Part shown: piece after piece, positions 37,988-52,960 of the stretch
How the letters are laid out: each line of letters begins with the position of its first letter
Numbering within the stretch: position 1 is the stretch's first letter
Assembly (NCBI GenBank): GCA_030141605.1
Contig: JAQGDQ010000086.1
Location: 121,418-181,417 of the forward strand
DNA: 60,000 nucleotides
DNA from: Tubiluchus corallicola
Taxonomy: Eukaryota > Priapulida > Priapulimorpha > Priapulimorphida > Tubiluchidae
Reading direction: 5' to 3'
Made by a program: the position numbers and the translations under genes
The notes under the pieces: model-generated
What the model was told of the DNA's origin: nothing
What the model saw: only the letters and a program-made list of their open reading frames with translations
Database searches by the model: none

Positions 37988-39944
37988 GCTTTTATCAGTA
38001 TTAACATCAAACTGTTGAGCTATAAAAACTTTTGACTACATTATTGTTCTAACACCAAATATAATGGTCATCCTTAATGCTGCAAACATAATAATTGTGT
38101 TTGTTTCATTATAAAACCATGTATTATTGTTCAATAGCCTAAGTATAACTTCCATCAGTATTATGTATAAAAATAACTTTCCTACGTTTTGTTACTCCGA
38201 CTTGTAATGTTATTCATAATTATAGTTGCTCAATGAAGTGGAAGTCCATCCATCGGCCTGTCTGTCATCACGTTTTTTAGCTGTGCAGTAATTTTTGGAT
38301 GTTCATACTTGCCATACAGGTACATCAATATGGGCCAAATTCGGAGCCTATTAGTTATCGAGTCAATTTTTATGTTTTGTAGTTTTTTCTGTAAGAAAAT
38401 TCTACCTAATTTGCTCAGGTGTATGCAATTTATAAATACCAAAGAAAAACTGACCGCTAAATGAATTATGATTTATCAGCAGTGTTTAAGATAAGAATCA
38501 GTACCATGCGTTAAACCCTTACATATACTCAGGCTTTTTTCAGACTTTTTGTATGATGTCATTTCTGTGTTAATACGGAAAATACGTTTTTAATTAAATG
38601 AGCTAGGCATACGCCTGTATCTGGATGCAACTTCAGATGTTATACAAATTTATGGTACTTTATAATGATATTATGATACAATTTTAAATGAAAACTACAA
38701 TCTGTGTCAATGGAGAAACTTCTCGCACAAGACTTCTCTGTCATGATGCAAAAGTACAACCACAAATGACAAACTGCAACAAATGAACAGATAGTATGGA
38801 ATTTATTTCATATACATAATATATTACAAAAATTTTCATCTTTCTTATTAGAAATATTATATTTTTATTAAGTAAAATCTGTATGTAAATGTTTTGATAC
38901 GAGAGTACATAGAAACAGGGCATATATCTTACAAATGCAAGGACAAAACACGGTAGAACTTGAAATAATTTGTGACATTATTTACAAACGATAATAATTA
39001 TTGTCGTGATAATGTTATTAGCTACCAAACAATTTTAACAAAACAATAATAAATGATCACAGCAATTATACGCATTGCAAGTGTCAGGTGTTATAATTTA
39101 ACAAGCATGGTTAGTTGAAAAGTGAGGACTCACCTAAGCTGTGAGTACACATAGTAAATTTGGACCTTAAGTGAGATGTGGTAAAAGAATATGTACATAC
39201 ATGTATTTCCAGATTAAAGTCTTACTACCATTCAGTACTACAGAATGGCATGTATATTCAGAAACAGAAAGTTTGTAATTTTGGTAACACAGGTTAATGT
39301 CAAAGGTGACAAAAATAGTGTAACAGGAACCTTTTTACAGCAGAGTCATACACTAAGTATTAACCAATGGCTGAATATGTTGGTTATACACTTCAGGCTC
39401 AGTCAAACAAGATTACCAGCCTATTACAAAGCACGGAAATTAAACAATTGCTTTATAATTATGCTGCAGTGCTGTGTAACCCACTCGTATACTAAACTCA
39501 AACTGAGCTGAAATGAAAATTATAAAAACTGCTGCTACAGAACGTAAATGGATACAGGTACTTGGCACTGCAAAAAACGACACTTGCTGCTTTATTCCGT
39601 TGCTATTGCCCAAATGAACTGAAAACTCCATTGCACGCTCCTTGTTCACTGCATGTCAGTCTACTAAATAGAGTTACATTGTCAAGTACCTCGACAACTT
39701 GCTTCTTGCATAACATGGGTATAAACATTTTTCATGATATCAGTGCTTGCATAATTTTCTACATACTATAATCACAGGCACAAACAAACATTTCTGCTGT
39801 AGCACATTTCAGTAGACAGCTGGATAGGTCCACTGCTATTTGTACGATAATACTTTGTTCTTTGCAGTACACATATGAGCAGTGACAACAGGCAGAAAGT
39901 CCTGCCATTAAAACTGTATGCACTCTTAACACCGTAAATCAGTG
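37988..39944. other. Intergenic DNA between convergent GALT and PHACTR
   Basis: AT-rich, with no coding exon that I can support. A reverse AATAAA (tttatt) at 39591-39596 lies about 350 bp beyond the PHACTR stop and another at 38802-38807; either could end the PHACTR transcript. Confidence 0.55.
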
Positions 39945-42900
39945 CTACGGTCGATGAAACCTGAAAAAATCAATTAGAAATACGTTAATTAATTTTCTAT
40001 AATCTAGACTTACTAATGTGTGTGGCATATTTCAAATCAGAAAAGCAACAGTAAAGATCACAAAAGACTATAAAATGTCAGCAAATTTTCGTATTTTTGC
40101 ATTACCTTCCATCTGAATGCTGTGGTTAATAGATATTCTGCATACTAGAGGTTTAAATTAAAAGGCTGTTAAAGAGGATGCTAGAAAGGCTGATCAAAAA
40201 GGTTATAAAATTTTGTCTGTTTAGAGGTGAAATGAAATAACAGTTTACAAAAATAGTACCTTGTTAGATGCCTGCTCTTTTCATGTACGGGCATCTCAGA
40301 AGCTTTAAAGTCATTCAGTTCTTTTCTTATAGCAGCCTGTAAAGCAAAAAAGTCGGATTTAGTTTGGAAAGCTTTGGAAAGCTTAAGTTTTCCTTCTTCT
40401 AATTCCTAACATCTCTATTCCTAGCAGATCATTATTAAATAGTGTTTACCTGCTCAAAGATGCATTTGTTTATTCCAGAAGTAAAACCGGTTTTGCACGT
40501 TTGATTAGTGTTTAAAATCACAGTGTCATAATTTGGAAATGCAATTATAGTTTGCACCGAAAGTGATTAAAACTACTGACGGCAATGGTTACTTTTGCTC
40601 AATCTCGCACTAACATGTACTCGGCAGTAATGAAACAGTATTTAATTAGCTCCAACTTGCTAGATATCTTAACGTTAAAGTAAAAGCTCTAGGAGTAGAT
40701 AAGTAATTAGTGTACGTATAGTTAACTTTTTTGCCTTGTTCAAGTTTTTAGCATCTCGAAGATAGGATGCACAAACTTGGAAATAACAAAACAAACAGAA
40801 AAATAAATGGATGCTCATTGTTTTAAATCTAGTCCAATCTCTAATTAATCTCTCACGTAAAAAATAATGCATTTCACCTTATCCTTGGGTGTTAGACGAG
40901 TCCAGGGTTTGTCAGCTTTTCGATCGTAAATGTGTGCTTCCGTTACCTCAACGTAATCATTAAATTGAATGATCTTCCTTTCACGGAGATCCTCAATTGT
41001 AGGTCTAAAGCTCAACTAGAAGTAAAAACGCCATGATTTACGCAAGCATTAGTGGTTAGATAGAAATATAATAGGGACATCCAGGTTTTTGCAACTTGTA
41101 TATTATTGCCATTTCATGAGTAAATTAGTATTAAGAAATGTTTCAGTGTTGAAACAAAGATGCTTAGAAAATAAAAATTGCTAAACGTGTAGCTTTTCGG
41201 TTGTATAGAGTTGATGAGCATCAACAAAATTCCATTACGATTCGAAAATGATTTTGATTTTAGTTAGAAATTATCAAGTTAAAGACCTTAATCAATTAAA
41301 CACTGACAAACAGTGGTCATATTTTTATGCATAGTTTTCTATTACAAAAGCCTAAAGTAAATACTTCGGTGTATAGCATCACAGTTATTAGAATGCAGGA
41401 AATGTTGCAAAATAAAAGGCAAACCTTTCTTAGCAATAAAATTTTTCTTTCCTCCATTTGCTGCTTTGCTTCTGAAGGGGACAATTCTGCAAAAAAGTCA
41501 CAGGAACAATGAAAAGCGAGAAAAGCAATCTTATATTACACAACTAAATTGTAGCATCTCAAGGTGTTGTTCCAAAATACTATCAGGATAATACTGTTTG
41601 CTGGCTAAGCAACATTACACACTTCTTGTAAGTTTTTGTATGTAGTTTTACTTTTGTTACGCATAACTTCAATTCTGTACATAACAATATCAACTTGTGG
41701 AAAAAATTCATATGTATATTCTATCATATCTAATGGTAAACCATCATTATTGATATTTATTGTGAGAACTAATAAATTAATACAATGTAACATGTTTAGT
41801 TTAAAATTAATCAATGTATTATTATTATTATTGCTTGAAACAGGAGTATGTATTAATGGTAAGCATGATGAAGGTTACAAAATAAATCTCTAGAACAACT
41901 TTATATGAAAAGTGTGATAAATTTTTTACTTATTTTTTTAAAGATTTGTTTTATCATGCACATAAGTTATGAAAATATTGATTTAGTATGATCCTGTATG
42001 CATGACATCTTTGTCTTTTACATTTGTGACACAGCTCTTCAAACGTTCCTCATAATCTCCCATGTAATCGCAACTCATACAATTCATCAACTAAAACTTT
42101 TCATTAACACAATACATCATAACAAAACTACCAAACATCACTTACGCCGGAGGATATTTCGTTGTTCCAACTCAACAGGAGACGGCCGGAAGCTCAACCT
42201 CCTCTCTAGGCGATTAGAGATCTCCTCCCGTGTTTCCGCTCTTTCCTGATCGGTTTGCATCGGGATAATGTTCCGCTCCACCAGCTCTTTCCGCGAGGAG
42301 CGGTGACTGAGCAATTTTTCTAAACTGTCTTTACGTGCCACTTTAGCTGCCCAAGAACCTAAATAAGCAAAGAAAAATTAAAAGATAATTCAAGCTAAAA
42401 CAGGGTTATTTACATAGGATTCTTGTTGATGCAAAAGTGCTAAAGAAGTAAATAAAGGTGAACATGGCACTGATTTACAACTTACATCTGGCATTTCAAT
42501 ATTATCAACTTTACATACTATAAAGCAAAGTATGTTATACTACATGCAAGGTCCTCACTGCTGTAGTTTAACATGCCAGATTAACATTTTACAAATAATG
42601 TACAGTAAATTATGCAGATTGACATGAACTTACAGTCAAGTTTTGGCTTTAACTTTCTAAAATACTCCTGAAATGCATTGATTTGATTTCAAAAAAGTTT
42701 CATTAATCTTAAAAAGTTAAAAAAACGGTTTTGTTCTTATACAGCCCATCTCATCAGAATCACCATAAACAAATGGTGTATTTAACAGGCATGCAAACAA
42801 GTTAAACAAACATGGTAACTAGCACTCGAACCTGCTGTTTTCATTAAACCAACTGGCCCTATCAAAGTATTCAATAACATAACAATCCTATTAAGCAGCA

Positions 42901-45900
42901 AGCTGGAAATGTTCTGCACTGAACAAGTTTGGAAACCAAAATGACTTTAATGTATACGATGATTAGGGGAGATAACTTATGATTATTATAAAGCACTGAC
43001 TGGAAAACACGAGTTAAATCTGTTAGATACGAAGTCGCTAAAATTTCAAGATCATAAAAAGTTTCTGCATCTGCAGGTTTCACTTTTCATCAAATCTAAA
43101 TTATTTCTGAATTTAGAAAAAAGTTAAAACTCCTCTCTTTTTTAATACATCTTGGTACACTGCATGACAGAGGGGCCACTTTTCAATTATTAGGGAAAAT
43201 CTCTAAGATGAGATACTGAAGTGGCGGTGGTGTCTTTGGTATGTTCAGGTGCATGTATATCATCCCTCATAGACTTTTCAACCGAGTTTGAGTTGTTGCT
43301 GGCACGCGCTTTCCCGCGAGAATTTGGTTGCATTCTGGAAGTGCTGTTTACTTTCTCCGGGACATGGATTTAAAACATTGAAACCAAAAAAGATCAATTT
43401 TGTTCAGCATATAAATACAGTTATACACATATATTCGATTTTTGAGCTACTGCTGTGCAGCTGCACCATACCTCAATAAATGAGTCTTTTATACTGCTTA
43501 AATCTTAAATATCTGATATTGTTGAAAACAAGGCATAATTTTATTATGTTTTTATCAAATGACCAAAAACAACCTAAATAGTTACGCACATTATAATGAC
43601 AGTACAGTCACATCCAGTTAATGCACTACACACCGCTATAGAAGATGTGACTAGTCTACAGCTTGCACTTACAACTATGAACAATAAACATACTCATCAC
43701 ACCACTATCATCTTCATCATCTTCGTCTTCATCTTCTCGATAGTTGATGTCCTCATCATCTGAGTCTGCCTCATTATATTTTGATGGATCACGGATTACA
43801 ACCCGAGGCCGACACTGTTTGATGTTCTCTTTATTATCGCTCGGTAACTGAAACCTGGGCTTCGCAGGAACTTCCGGTTTCACTCTAAATAAGCAAAAAG
43901 AACAGATGCATTATTTGCAAACAATTATAGATTTATGTTCTATTCCCAGCAATACTGCATTTTCACTTAGAACTACTTTGACCTTCAATGTATTGTATTC
44001 AGTGCACATACAAATAGAACCTTCAATCTTAGAAATCCTATTGTGATCAATGTTATGAGAAGGTCTGTAAAACACACATATGAAACATGTCACAGTGCTT
44101 ATAGCTGAAAGTAAAGACAAAAGAACAAATAATTTGTAAAATAAGCAAGGAACATGTGTGTATGTGTACACCAGCTAGCAAACAATTTTGCACAGTTACT
44201 AAGCTGTTAAACACTTTTTGGAAGTACGTATTTCTTTATTGATGTAATTTACATCTGCTTTGTGGACATCTACATATTATCACATTTACTTTTTAGCTTT
44301 TATTGGCTTTAGCTGACTGATGTTTAAGAAATCAGAAATTCAGCATCCACTTCTTAGTGTCCCATAGAAAACAAAAATTCCATTAGCTAAAATTTATTTG
44401 ACAAGGCAATATTCTTCATGTCATAATTGCACATTCAGACAATTCAAATTCAGTTTGTTGAGTGTAGTTATGCAGTACACAATATTCAGCATCAAACTAC
44501 CACTGACTACGATGATTTTAAAGCGTTTCATCTGGTAGCCTGTCTAGTATCTCACCTGGGTGATGCATCACCAGAGCTGAAGTTAACACGATGCTGTGGC
44601 AATTGTGGAGGATCACCATCTTGTCGCAGCACCCCTAAACGTGGACTAGGTTGACTGTGCTCCACCCGTACAGCAACGCGAGGGCTGGGGCGGGATGGTC
44701 CCGCACCCTTTAATGCACTCTTCACTGGTAGGGCATCTAGTCGTGGTTCTCGAGCAGCAATCTAGGAAAAGAATGTGGGAACCCATCAAATTTTGTAGTT
44801 TTAGTCTCTGATTTTTACAGCAATCTTATTTTTAGCTAAGTAAGTATATTCGTGATTCAGAGTGCATAAAGAGAAAAGACCAAAAAATACAAATTAAAGC
44901 TCTTTTATAATACATTTAATAGGTATGTATTAAATTTTGATTTCCTCTTCATACGAAAGACTTGCTTTCTCGATTCATTGCCATGGACAGGAAAACAATT
45001 AAAGGAAAAATGGGAAATGATCATGGCAGCAAAACTCTGTTTTTGTGAAGATTTTCCATTATTTATCTAACTGAATTTTCTCGGCAGCTATGCTTATGTA
45101 GGTTAATTACTAATTTTGTCATCATTTGCGATAATAATGCTAAATAATTGATGCAAAGAAGCTGAATTTTACTTAAACAGGAAGCGGCATCTTTGTTTAC
45201 GCAGCAGTGATTAATTTTGTAGCAAAAAAGTTGAGCTACATTGATTGAAACTGATCTTGTGACGCCACATCTAAAAAAATTAACGCGCTGTTGATTTACA
45301 CAAAATTGTTGGGTGATACTGAGACCAAGCCCGCTCTCACCATTTATTATATGTAAGGCCTATTGTAAATGACTTCGTCGTTACAGTTACTGTTAACAGT
45401 TTTGTGTAAATCAGCAGCGCGTTAATTTGTTTAAATGTGGCATCACAAGATCAGTTTCAATCAATGTAGCTCAACTTTTTTGCTACAAAATTAATCACTG
45501 CTGCGTAAACAAAGGTGCCGCTTCCTGTTTAATTGAAATTCAGCTTCTTTGCATCAATTTACTACTGCCTCTGGTATTTTGATTTACTTCAGCCAAATAG
45601 TCAACTAGGTGATTCAAACAGCACCTTTCTTTCGCCTCGTTTCAAAAGAAGGAAATGAGTTTTAATTAATGTACGTTCCTAGTCAGAAATCAAAAATTAT
45701 ACAATAACATTTGTATTGCATGTCATATGTAGAAATGCAATTCCTACAGTCCAGGTATCTCGAAAATTTACAAAATAAAAATCTTGAGAAATTTTCTTGT
45801 CAAACAAAAGGGATTCAAAAATTACTTTTTTATTTAATACTAGATCATTTATTAATTTACAACTGTGTTTTCTAGTAATTATTAGACTCGTCCTGATTTT

Positions 45901-48900
45901 CATTATAAATACAACCTTCTGCCCATCATTTAAATTTTAAAAAATCCCGCCTTTTCGTGTACTTGGTTAGAAATGCGACACTGATGAAAATGCACCGCAG
46001 TATCTTTGCAACTGCTTCGCACACATATATTCAGATTTGCCTCACTTTATGAAATTTGCAAACATGCTGCATAACAGTACGAATGAACAGGATGCAAGTT
46101 TTGGTAAAAATTATTCTAATATCAGCTGCAACTGCCTTTTAAGGAAATTACCTGTTCGATTAGGGAAGTGTCTACAAATGGCGATGGTACACCACCAGTT
46201 GATATCACTACGGCAGGACTAGTAGCTGTTGCAGAAACCTGATTTGATGATAATGACGTGTTATCTCCATCAGTCGTTTCATCGTTTAACGATATTCGAA
46301 TTTGTTCAGCTGAAACATAAAAATAGCATTGTCAATTTCACTTACCAAAGATATCACAATACTGTGACACTATCAATTTATTTCATATTTTACAATAAAT
46401 AATTTAATATATGAAAGAGGAGAGATTCGATAAAGGAAAATCCACCTCGAATTTTATTTTCTTACAGAACCTGATTAATTAACTTCATCAGAGAAAGACT
46501 AACAAAAGTTTAAAGTAGGCAGCATGTGGGATCATTTATAAACAATTACTGTTATGTTGAATTGCCTGAAAAAAATCACTTTTTGATGTTATTAGGCCAT
46601 TACAGGTAAAAATGCAACAGAGTCTATTACCAAAACTATGCATGAAAGCAATTAGCCTTTCAGTGGAACCACCTGGTCGAAACGGATTGACAAATGATCA
46701 AGGTAGAAAAGCACACATTAAGCAACTGTTAAACTTTGTAAGCCTCCGCGCAATGGACAACTTTTGCTAACTGATCTACGGAAATTAATACAGAAGTGCC
46801 TACCCTGAACTTTTCACCTTTTGAACAAAATGAAGTTCACTTAAAAGAAACAAGATATCCTGAGGATATGTCTAGATAGCATACTATACAATCTCAAGCA
46901 TTTTAAAAAAGAAGTAAGAAAAAGAACTAATAAAAAGGAATCAGTAAACAATATAGATTCAGCACAAGGGGAAAGTTTTGAAGGCTTGTACAGCCTTCAT
47001 AAAAAAAACTTTTTCTTACTAATTAAGAAACCAAAAAACCAATAATATAATAATTAAAAAGGTCCCTTACAACAACAAAGATATAACAATGAAAATCCTA
47101 GCAAATTTATTATGAGTGCAACTTTTTCCAACGTTAATGTGATCTAAATGATACATCGATTTCGATACAGCAATGTCGGAACGTACATGTGAAGCATTGT
47201 CATGAAAATGTATTAAATGCCTTTTCAAAAGATTTTCTACAATTTTCGAATAATTTCAGCAAAACTGCAATTTGTAATCGAGTTATTTACATTTAGCACA
47301 CTAGGAAACTAAAATACTACTTAGTACATCGATTTCTGTAGACCACCTGGCAATTAAAAGAAGAATAAGTAACAAAATGGACTTATATACCGCAACTCAT
47401 TATAATTTATACAAAATCTTATAACTAGAAGAATGTGTTAAAGTTTATCAGAGGATGATATGGAAAGGAATGTGGCATCATATTAAAGATGAATTTTATA
47501 GAAAACAGTTAAAAAACTTTCATGTTTTCATTTCGGCACAGACACAGTCTACATTTTAAAGGCAATTTGGACATAAATTCCTTTTTGCGCTCCAGTCAAA
47601 AATAGACACAAACAAATCAGGAATGCGCTGAGCTATATGTTGCCAAAACATAAGTGCAAGCATTTAGCAGCAGTAGTGAAAGAGAAATTACGCAGAACCC
47701 TTGGAACATGGACGCATTATTGACTAGAAGCGATATTATGACTGGCCTTTGAAAGCTTAGGGGAAGCTGCTTTGCAACAACATTAAAGCATCACTGAACT
47801 GCAGTAGAGCTCTAAAAAATACCACTTGACTAAGCAGGGGCAAAGTATGTAGTAAATTACAAATTCTGCTAAACAATTAAAACTTAAAAAAAGTGAACTA
47901 CTCATTATGAAAATAAATGGTTTTCAGTAAAGCACTGAAATCGGATTATAATATACTGAAAAATATATTCATATAGAGACATTTTGAACCACAAATAATC
48001 AGATGGAAGTTTTTGTAATAAACTTGACAAGTGATTTTAAATCATTGGCTCAGGAATTATTATAAATGCATCCCGTAGTTTAGGAAGTATTTGCTTTCTT
48101 CAGTTATCTTAAGTATGCTGAAACAATCATGGGAAACACTTACGTTCAACTATACTGCTACTATCTTGATTACTAGTTTGCATATAACTAAGGTTGTAAT
48201 CAGCCTCAGGTATTGGCACTGTGATGGATTCATCATAAACCTGTTCGCTGAGGAACACCTTGTGTGGGTGAGGGATATGGTCCGTCGACGATGACGTAGT
48301 AGTGACCCGTGCAACTGGAACTGTGACGGTTGTGGAAACTGTCGCTATGTGATTCACCTGTGCTATGGTCACTGTGGAAACACAAATATACAAAAATCAC
48401 TAAGCAATGTTGAAGTGATATAAAAACATTGGTAAGCTGACACTACTAATCAACATTTTCAATTATGAAACACATTTCTATAACATTCATTGTAGACAAG
48501 CAGCTATTTTATTGATATACAAACATACAAACATTGACATACAAACATTTTATTGATAGACAAAGGTCACAGATCACATAGATTTTAAAAGAAAAGTAAA
48601 GCAAAGAACTATATCTACAATTATTGCAACATACAAACAACACTAAAATTCACAGTACAGTATTAGAATTTAAGAATTCGAATGTGAAGAAACACTGCAA
48701 TTCAAAATTGAAAGCCTACTGTTAAATGTAGTATACTTGTAGTGAAAAAAGTGAATGTGAAAGTTGATAAATTGAACTTCACATCTGGAAAGTTTTATAA
48801 TCCATTATTTTCGTGTAATACGTTGCAATTTGCACTGACGAGAGAGCTGGATCCGCCATTGTACTAATCAGAATAATTGTCTAGCTTTCAATACATTTTC

Positions 48901-51088
48901 TTTCTGAACATACTCAAGGGAACTCACACAATAACGCTGAGTTCTTTTCTTGCTAATATGATTATAGCCTATAGTCGCTGTATTTTGACTTACAAAGTCT
49001 AACAAACGTGCAGGGAGAAAACAGAAACTGCAAACACAGAGAAGAAAACAGATAATACGATGCCCCATGTGGCAAAAAATGAAAAAACAGGCTCTTATGA
49101 AACAGAGCGTGTTTGACCGTCACATCTATATCATTTGTCCTCAAATAAATCCCGAAACAGAGTTCAATGGACCCAGTTGTTCCAGTTTTTCTGCTGCCTA
49201 TGACGAATGACTTATATTACTTCTTAGCTTATATTACACTAAACTTACGTAAATAATTATTGTAAAAAACACAAGTCTGATTTACTAAAATCTCTGCAAA
49301 AATTTTAAGAAATCAAAGTGACTTTTCAGAATGAATGTTTTCTGGAAAACTCATAAGTGGCAGGCTTACTCGAGTTTAGAACAACTGGACAACCATGAAA
49401 ATCACCTACCCATGCCATTTCGCTGTCCTGCCGTCATCTCTTTGGAAGAATTTTCTGGTGTCTGGTCACCATTCTGGTGATCGTCCGATGTCTCCAACAT
49501 CTGCAGAGGCATCGGAACGGGCGTGTCAGTGATGACATCACCATTGGCTGCGTAAGCGTCATCGGCATCTTTCACCGATTCTGAAATAAATGCAGAAACA
49601 ATAAAAAACCAATTATGACAAAAATCACTAACAAAATGCAAAACAGCAAAGAAAAAAAGTGACTTATTATTCAAGTGCCACGTTTGAACCGAAAAGATTT
49701 CAGATTTCCAGATTTCAAAAGATAGTACTTTCCAAACTGACCTTTAGCAGTAAAGTTACAAGATACATTAATTAACTAGACATATTGCAAGTCTATAGCT
49801 ATATACATGTATTTAAAATGAAAAAAACGACACTGGAGCTGTGACTGTCCTAATTTTCTGAACAGCAGACCAATAAACACTGTTTGCGAAAAGTCTCGGT
49901 TTTACTTAGTCTGAGTTTCATTTACCCTGTTCACAGCTGCAAACAGAGAATGAAATGGCCATTATTACAGATTAATCCACAGAATTCGATGTCAGACTCT
50001 CAAATCAATAGAAAAAACACTCATCATCTACACTTCAGTCAGCCAGTGCTGCTTTTTCTGCAAACCAAATCGATCAAAATGCGAGCTTGGAGAGAAAACA
50101 AAGGCGGAAGATAAAACCATTACACAGCTAAAAAGTGTAATTTAATGGACTGGCTTCTCTTGTATGCACAAAAGTGTGCAAAGATGTTGGAGATGTTTGT
50201 GTGCTGCTTTTCACATAAACACAATGACTCAACGTCAGCTATGTTTGCTGAAAATTTAACAAAACCAGTAAATGTCAGACTCAGATAACCATTAGTAAAA
50301 TTGTTACAAAAACTCTCCCTCATCTAAGGATAGTTGAAGCAGATGGCTATAAGTACATTTTGAGACACTTACAGACAAAACAACCCATTATTCGTTTTAC
50401 TAACAACCTGTTGTTTTTGCAATCTGTATATTTTTATGTGAAATAAACTCATAATAATAAATAAAAATGTTTTTTACCCGAGGTTTTGTACTCACAGTTT
50501 AACCTAAAACTTGTAATTTACCTACAGCAATTGAACTACAACAAACTTCTTATTTATGTGAACCAAATGATTTCGGTGGAGTGAGGAAGGATATTGACGA
50601 GACAGAAGGTAACAGAAACAAACCAGGTATAAAGAGAATGTGGTACAGATACTAGAAATTGGCAAAAGTTTTCAACAGTAGGTCTGGCTTCAAATCCTTT
50701 ATGGTAACTTATTGAGACAGATCTAAATCATTCAAAAACACAACGCAATGACTTGTAAATAAAACTTAATCATCAGTTCACATCAATCTAAATCCAAGCA
50801 CATAAAAGGCTTAAAAATACTGAAGTGAAAAAACTAGCGGATCAAAAGATGTAGATGAACAAAACAAAGAAACAACAATTTTTGACCCACGAATTAATGA
50901 CAAGAAATTTGAACAAAATCATTAATTAAACAACACATACTACGTGCGGCTAGTATAAAGTATTTCGGACCTCATCAGAACTTCCGGTTCCACCTTTACC
51001 TACCGGGCTCATAGTCAATCGACTGCTCTCTGTCTTCTGAATGCCTGCGACAACGTTTCCAAAACTGCAACACCCAACTTCCAAACAT
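39945..51088 (-). CDS. PHACTR: Phosphatase and actin regulator (PHACTR), PP1- and actin-binding
   Basis: PHACTR proteins bind G-actin through RPEL motifs and redirect protein phosphatase 1 through their C-terminus. Exons in transcript order: 51004-51088, 49410-49580, 48144-48371, 46152-46309, 44556-44761, 43703-43884, 42146-42358, 41425-41471, 40878-41015, 40260-40336 and 39945-39960 (TAG). They give 506 residues with every phase compatible. A Ser/Thr/Pro-rich linker leads to [14 protein letters not shown] and a long Asp/Glu run. Three RPEL motifs follow: [34 protein letters not shown] and [16 protein letters not shown]. The PP1-binding end has [10 protein letters not shown] (RVxF-like IIQF), [12 protein letters not shown] and the hallmark end SRHLTRFHRP. 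The N-terminus [15 protein letters not shown] is the only in-frame ATG in its exon. No N-terminal RPEL exon was found before the linker. Alternative first exons are likely. Confidence 0.92.
45146..45559. mobile_element. Foldback/MITE-like element in a PHACTR intron
   Basis: The left arm starts AATTGATGCAAAGAAGCTGA and the right arm ends with its reverse complement (TCAGCTTCTTTGCATCAATT). The arms pair for about 165 bp with few mismatches and flank a loop of about 80 bp. A transcript would fold into a long hairpin. No coding sequence. A short AT-rich target duplication cannot be told from the background. Confidence 0.85.
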
Positions 51089-52960
51089 TGATGACCAAAC
51101 AATAATTGTAGCACTCAACAGTTCGCTTTCGCTTGACTCATACAGCAGCAACCGATAATCAAAGCCAGTGACAGTGACAATACAGAACAAACTGAGCGAA
51201 GACTTTGACTAGAAAACTTTTGACCACAACAGTAATCAAGCATATATTAATTACACATGGTACAATTTTTATTACAGAAGAATTCCTCAGCTCCGCCAGA
51301 CACATAAGTTCCTCCCAAAACGTCTTTCTCAGAGTTCCCTGACTCCCTTGATTCAGACTCTCAGTTGATCCACATTACGTCATCGGGTCACGTGACATCA
51401 CACACAGCGGCGAAGCTGCAGCAAGTGTTCTATGAAGCTTATGGCACTAGCATGAGTGGCTTCCCCATATGCTGCGGCTCGCATCCATGACTTGTCAAGG
51501 CTGCTTTATTATAAAACCCACAAAGGCAGGATAGAATTGCGTGTCTGTAAAGCTTCCTCAGTTAGATTATAAAACGCGGGGTATATGCGTTTCTTGTAAA
51601 AAGCGTTCGAGTTTATTTACAGGCTCAATGACTCAAGACAAACTGAACGTTCTTTTCATTATTTTGATCAACCAAAGTGAAATATTTTCAATTTGAATTC
51701 GTGAATTCATGGTTTTAAACTCCATAAAACTGCATATTTCCGCAAAAAAAACGAAGCCAAGGTGTCAACCTAAATGAAGATCAGTGCCGCAGAACTGCCA
51801 ATTTCAAATTTTTCTTGTAAACAACCAAAAAAGTTAAATTAACTTCAGTATCGTTAATTCTGCCATTTTAAACAAAATTCAGCATGGATATGCATTCTGT
51901 TAAAAAACATAGTTTTTCAAGGTAGTGGGGTTTCATGAGAGCACAGGTGGAATGTTTTTTTTTAAATAAAGGGTGGTTTATTTACCAAATTTTTCATATT
52001 AAGCAGTTGAAGTGAAATGTAAATTTAACAAAAAACCTCTGACACTAAGTTTAACCACAAGAAAACACAATATTGTGGTTACTGATTATACTATCAAACA
52101 TGCACATCACTTTTAGGAAAAAATAAGACAGCACAGTGTAGCAGCGGGATATTACACGCATTTTATTCGCTACTTAAATAAAAATTCTCGGAACAAAGAC
52201 TCAAAAAAGTAACTTGAATTAGCACTTCTACAACCTACCTTACTGAGTTACTAATACTAATCAAGCTGAAAATAGTACCAAGTTTGGTAAAATATGGAAA
52301 TGTACAACGTTGGATAGTGGCGCCATCTGTAGACAAAATTTATGAGAATTCAGGCGACACAGCTAAGTTTGTCGTATACAGAGTTACGCGAGTTGTATGC
52401 ATATTATTCAGTTTTAGTATTGAGAAATGGCTTGGAAGTTATAGAGTGCTTTTTTGTTTCGTGTGCCTAGGTTCGATTTTCACATTCACTGAGCTTTGCA
52501 CAAAATTGCCTACGAATCATTAGCTAGGCATTGATCACAAATTGCATTTGGAGCATAGGTGTTTTCGTGCATGGAAATGACTAGTGGTCTGGCTTACAAA
52601 TTAATGCCATATCCACGGCAATAAATATAATATGTGACACGTTTGCTCAGAGTAATGAAAAAAATTCTTATGCAAATATTTACTGCAGATACAAAATGCC
52701 TTAACAACGTGTCCGACAAAGTTACTTACTTTTTCAAAGCTGCAATTTTCAAATTAATAAACAGTAGTGAGAAGATCTAAGGAACAGAAAAGTTTCTTTA
52801 ACATGTATAGCAGGATTTAAGTTTTTATTGCTGATCAAAGCAGTGCAGCAGGAGTGTTTCACAAAACGTCATTGCCTTTGATAGTCATCAAAAGTTTCAG
52901 CAAAGAGAAAGCTCAGTAGTCAAAGTGTACTAGCTACATACATTATACATAGTTAACAAA
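51089..52960. other. Upstream region of PHACTR
   Basis: Short chance frames only. Somewhat higher GC at 51280-51480, with TCACGTGACATCACACAC, could mark a promoter or CpG-rich segment near the first PHACTR exon, but no site is certain. Confidence 0.45.
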
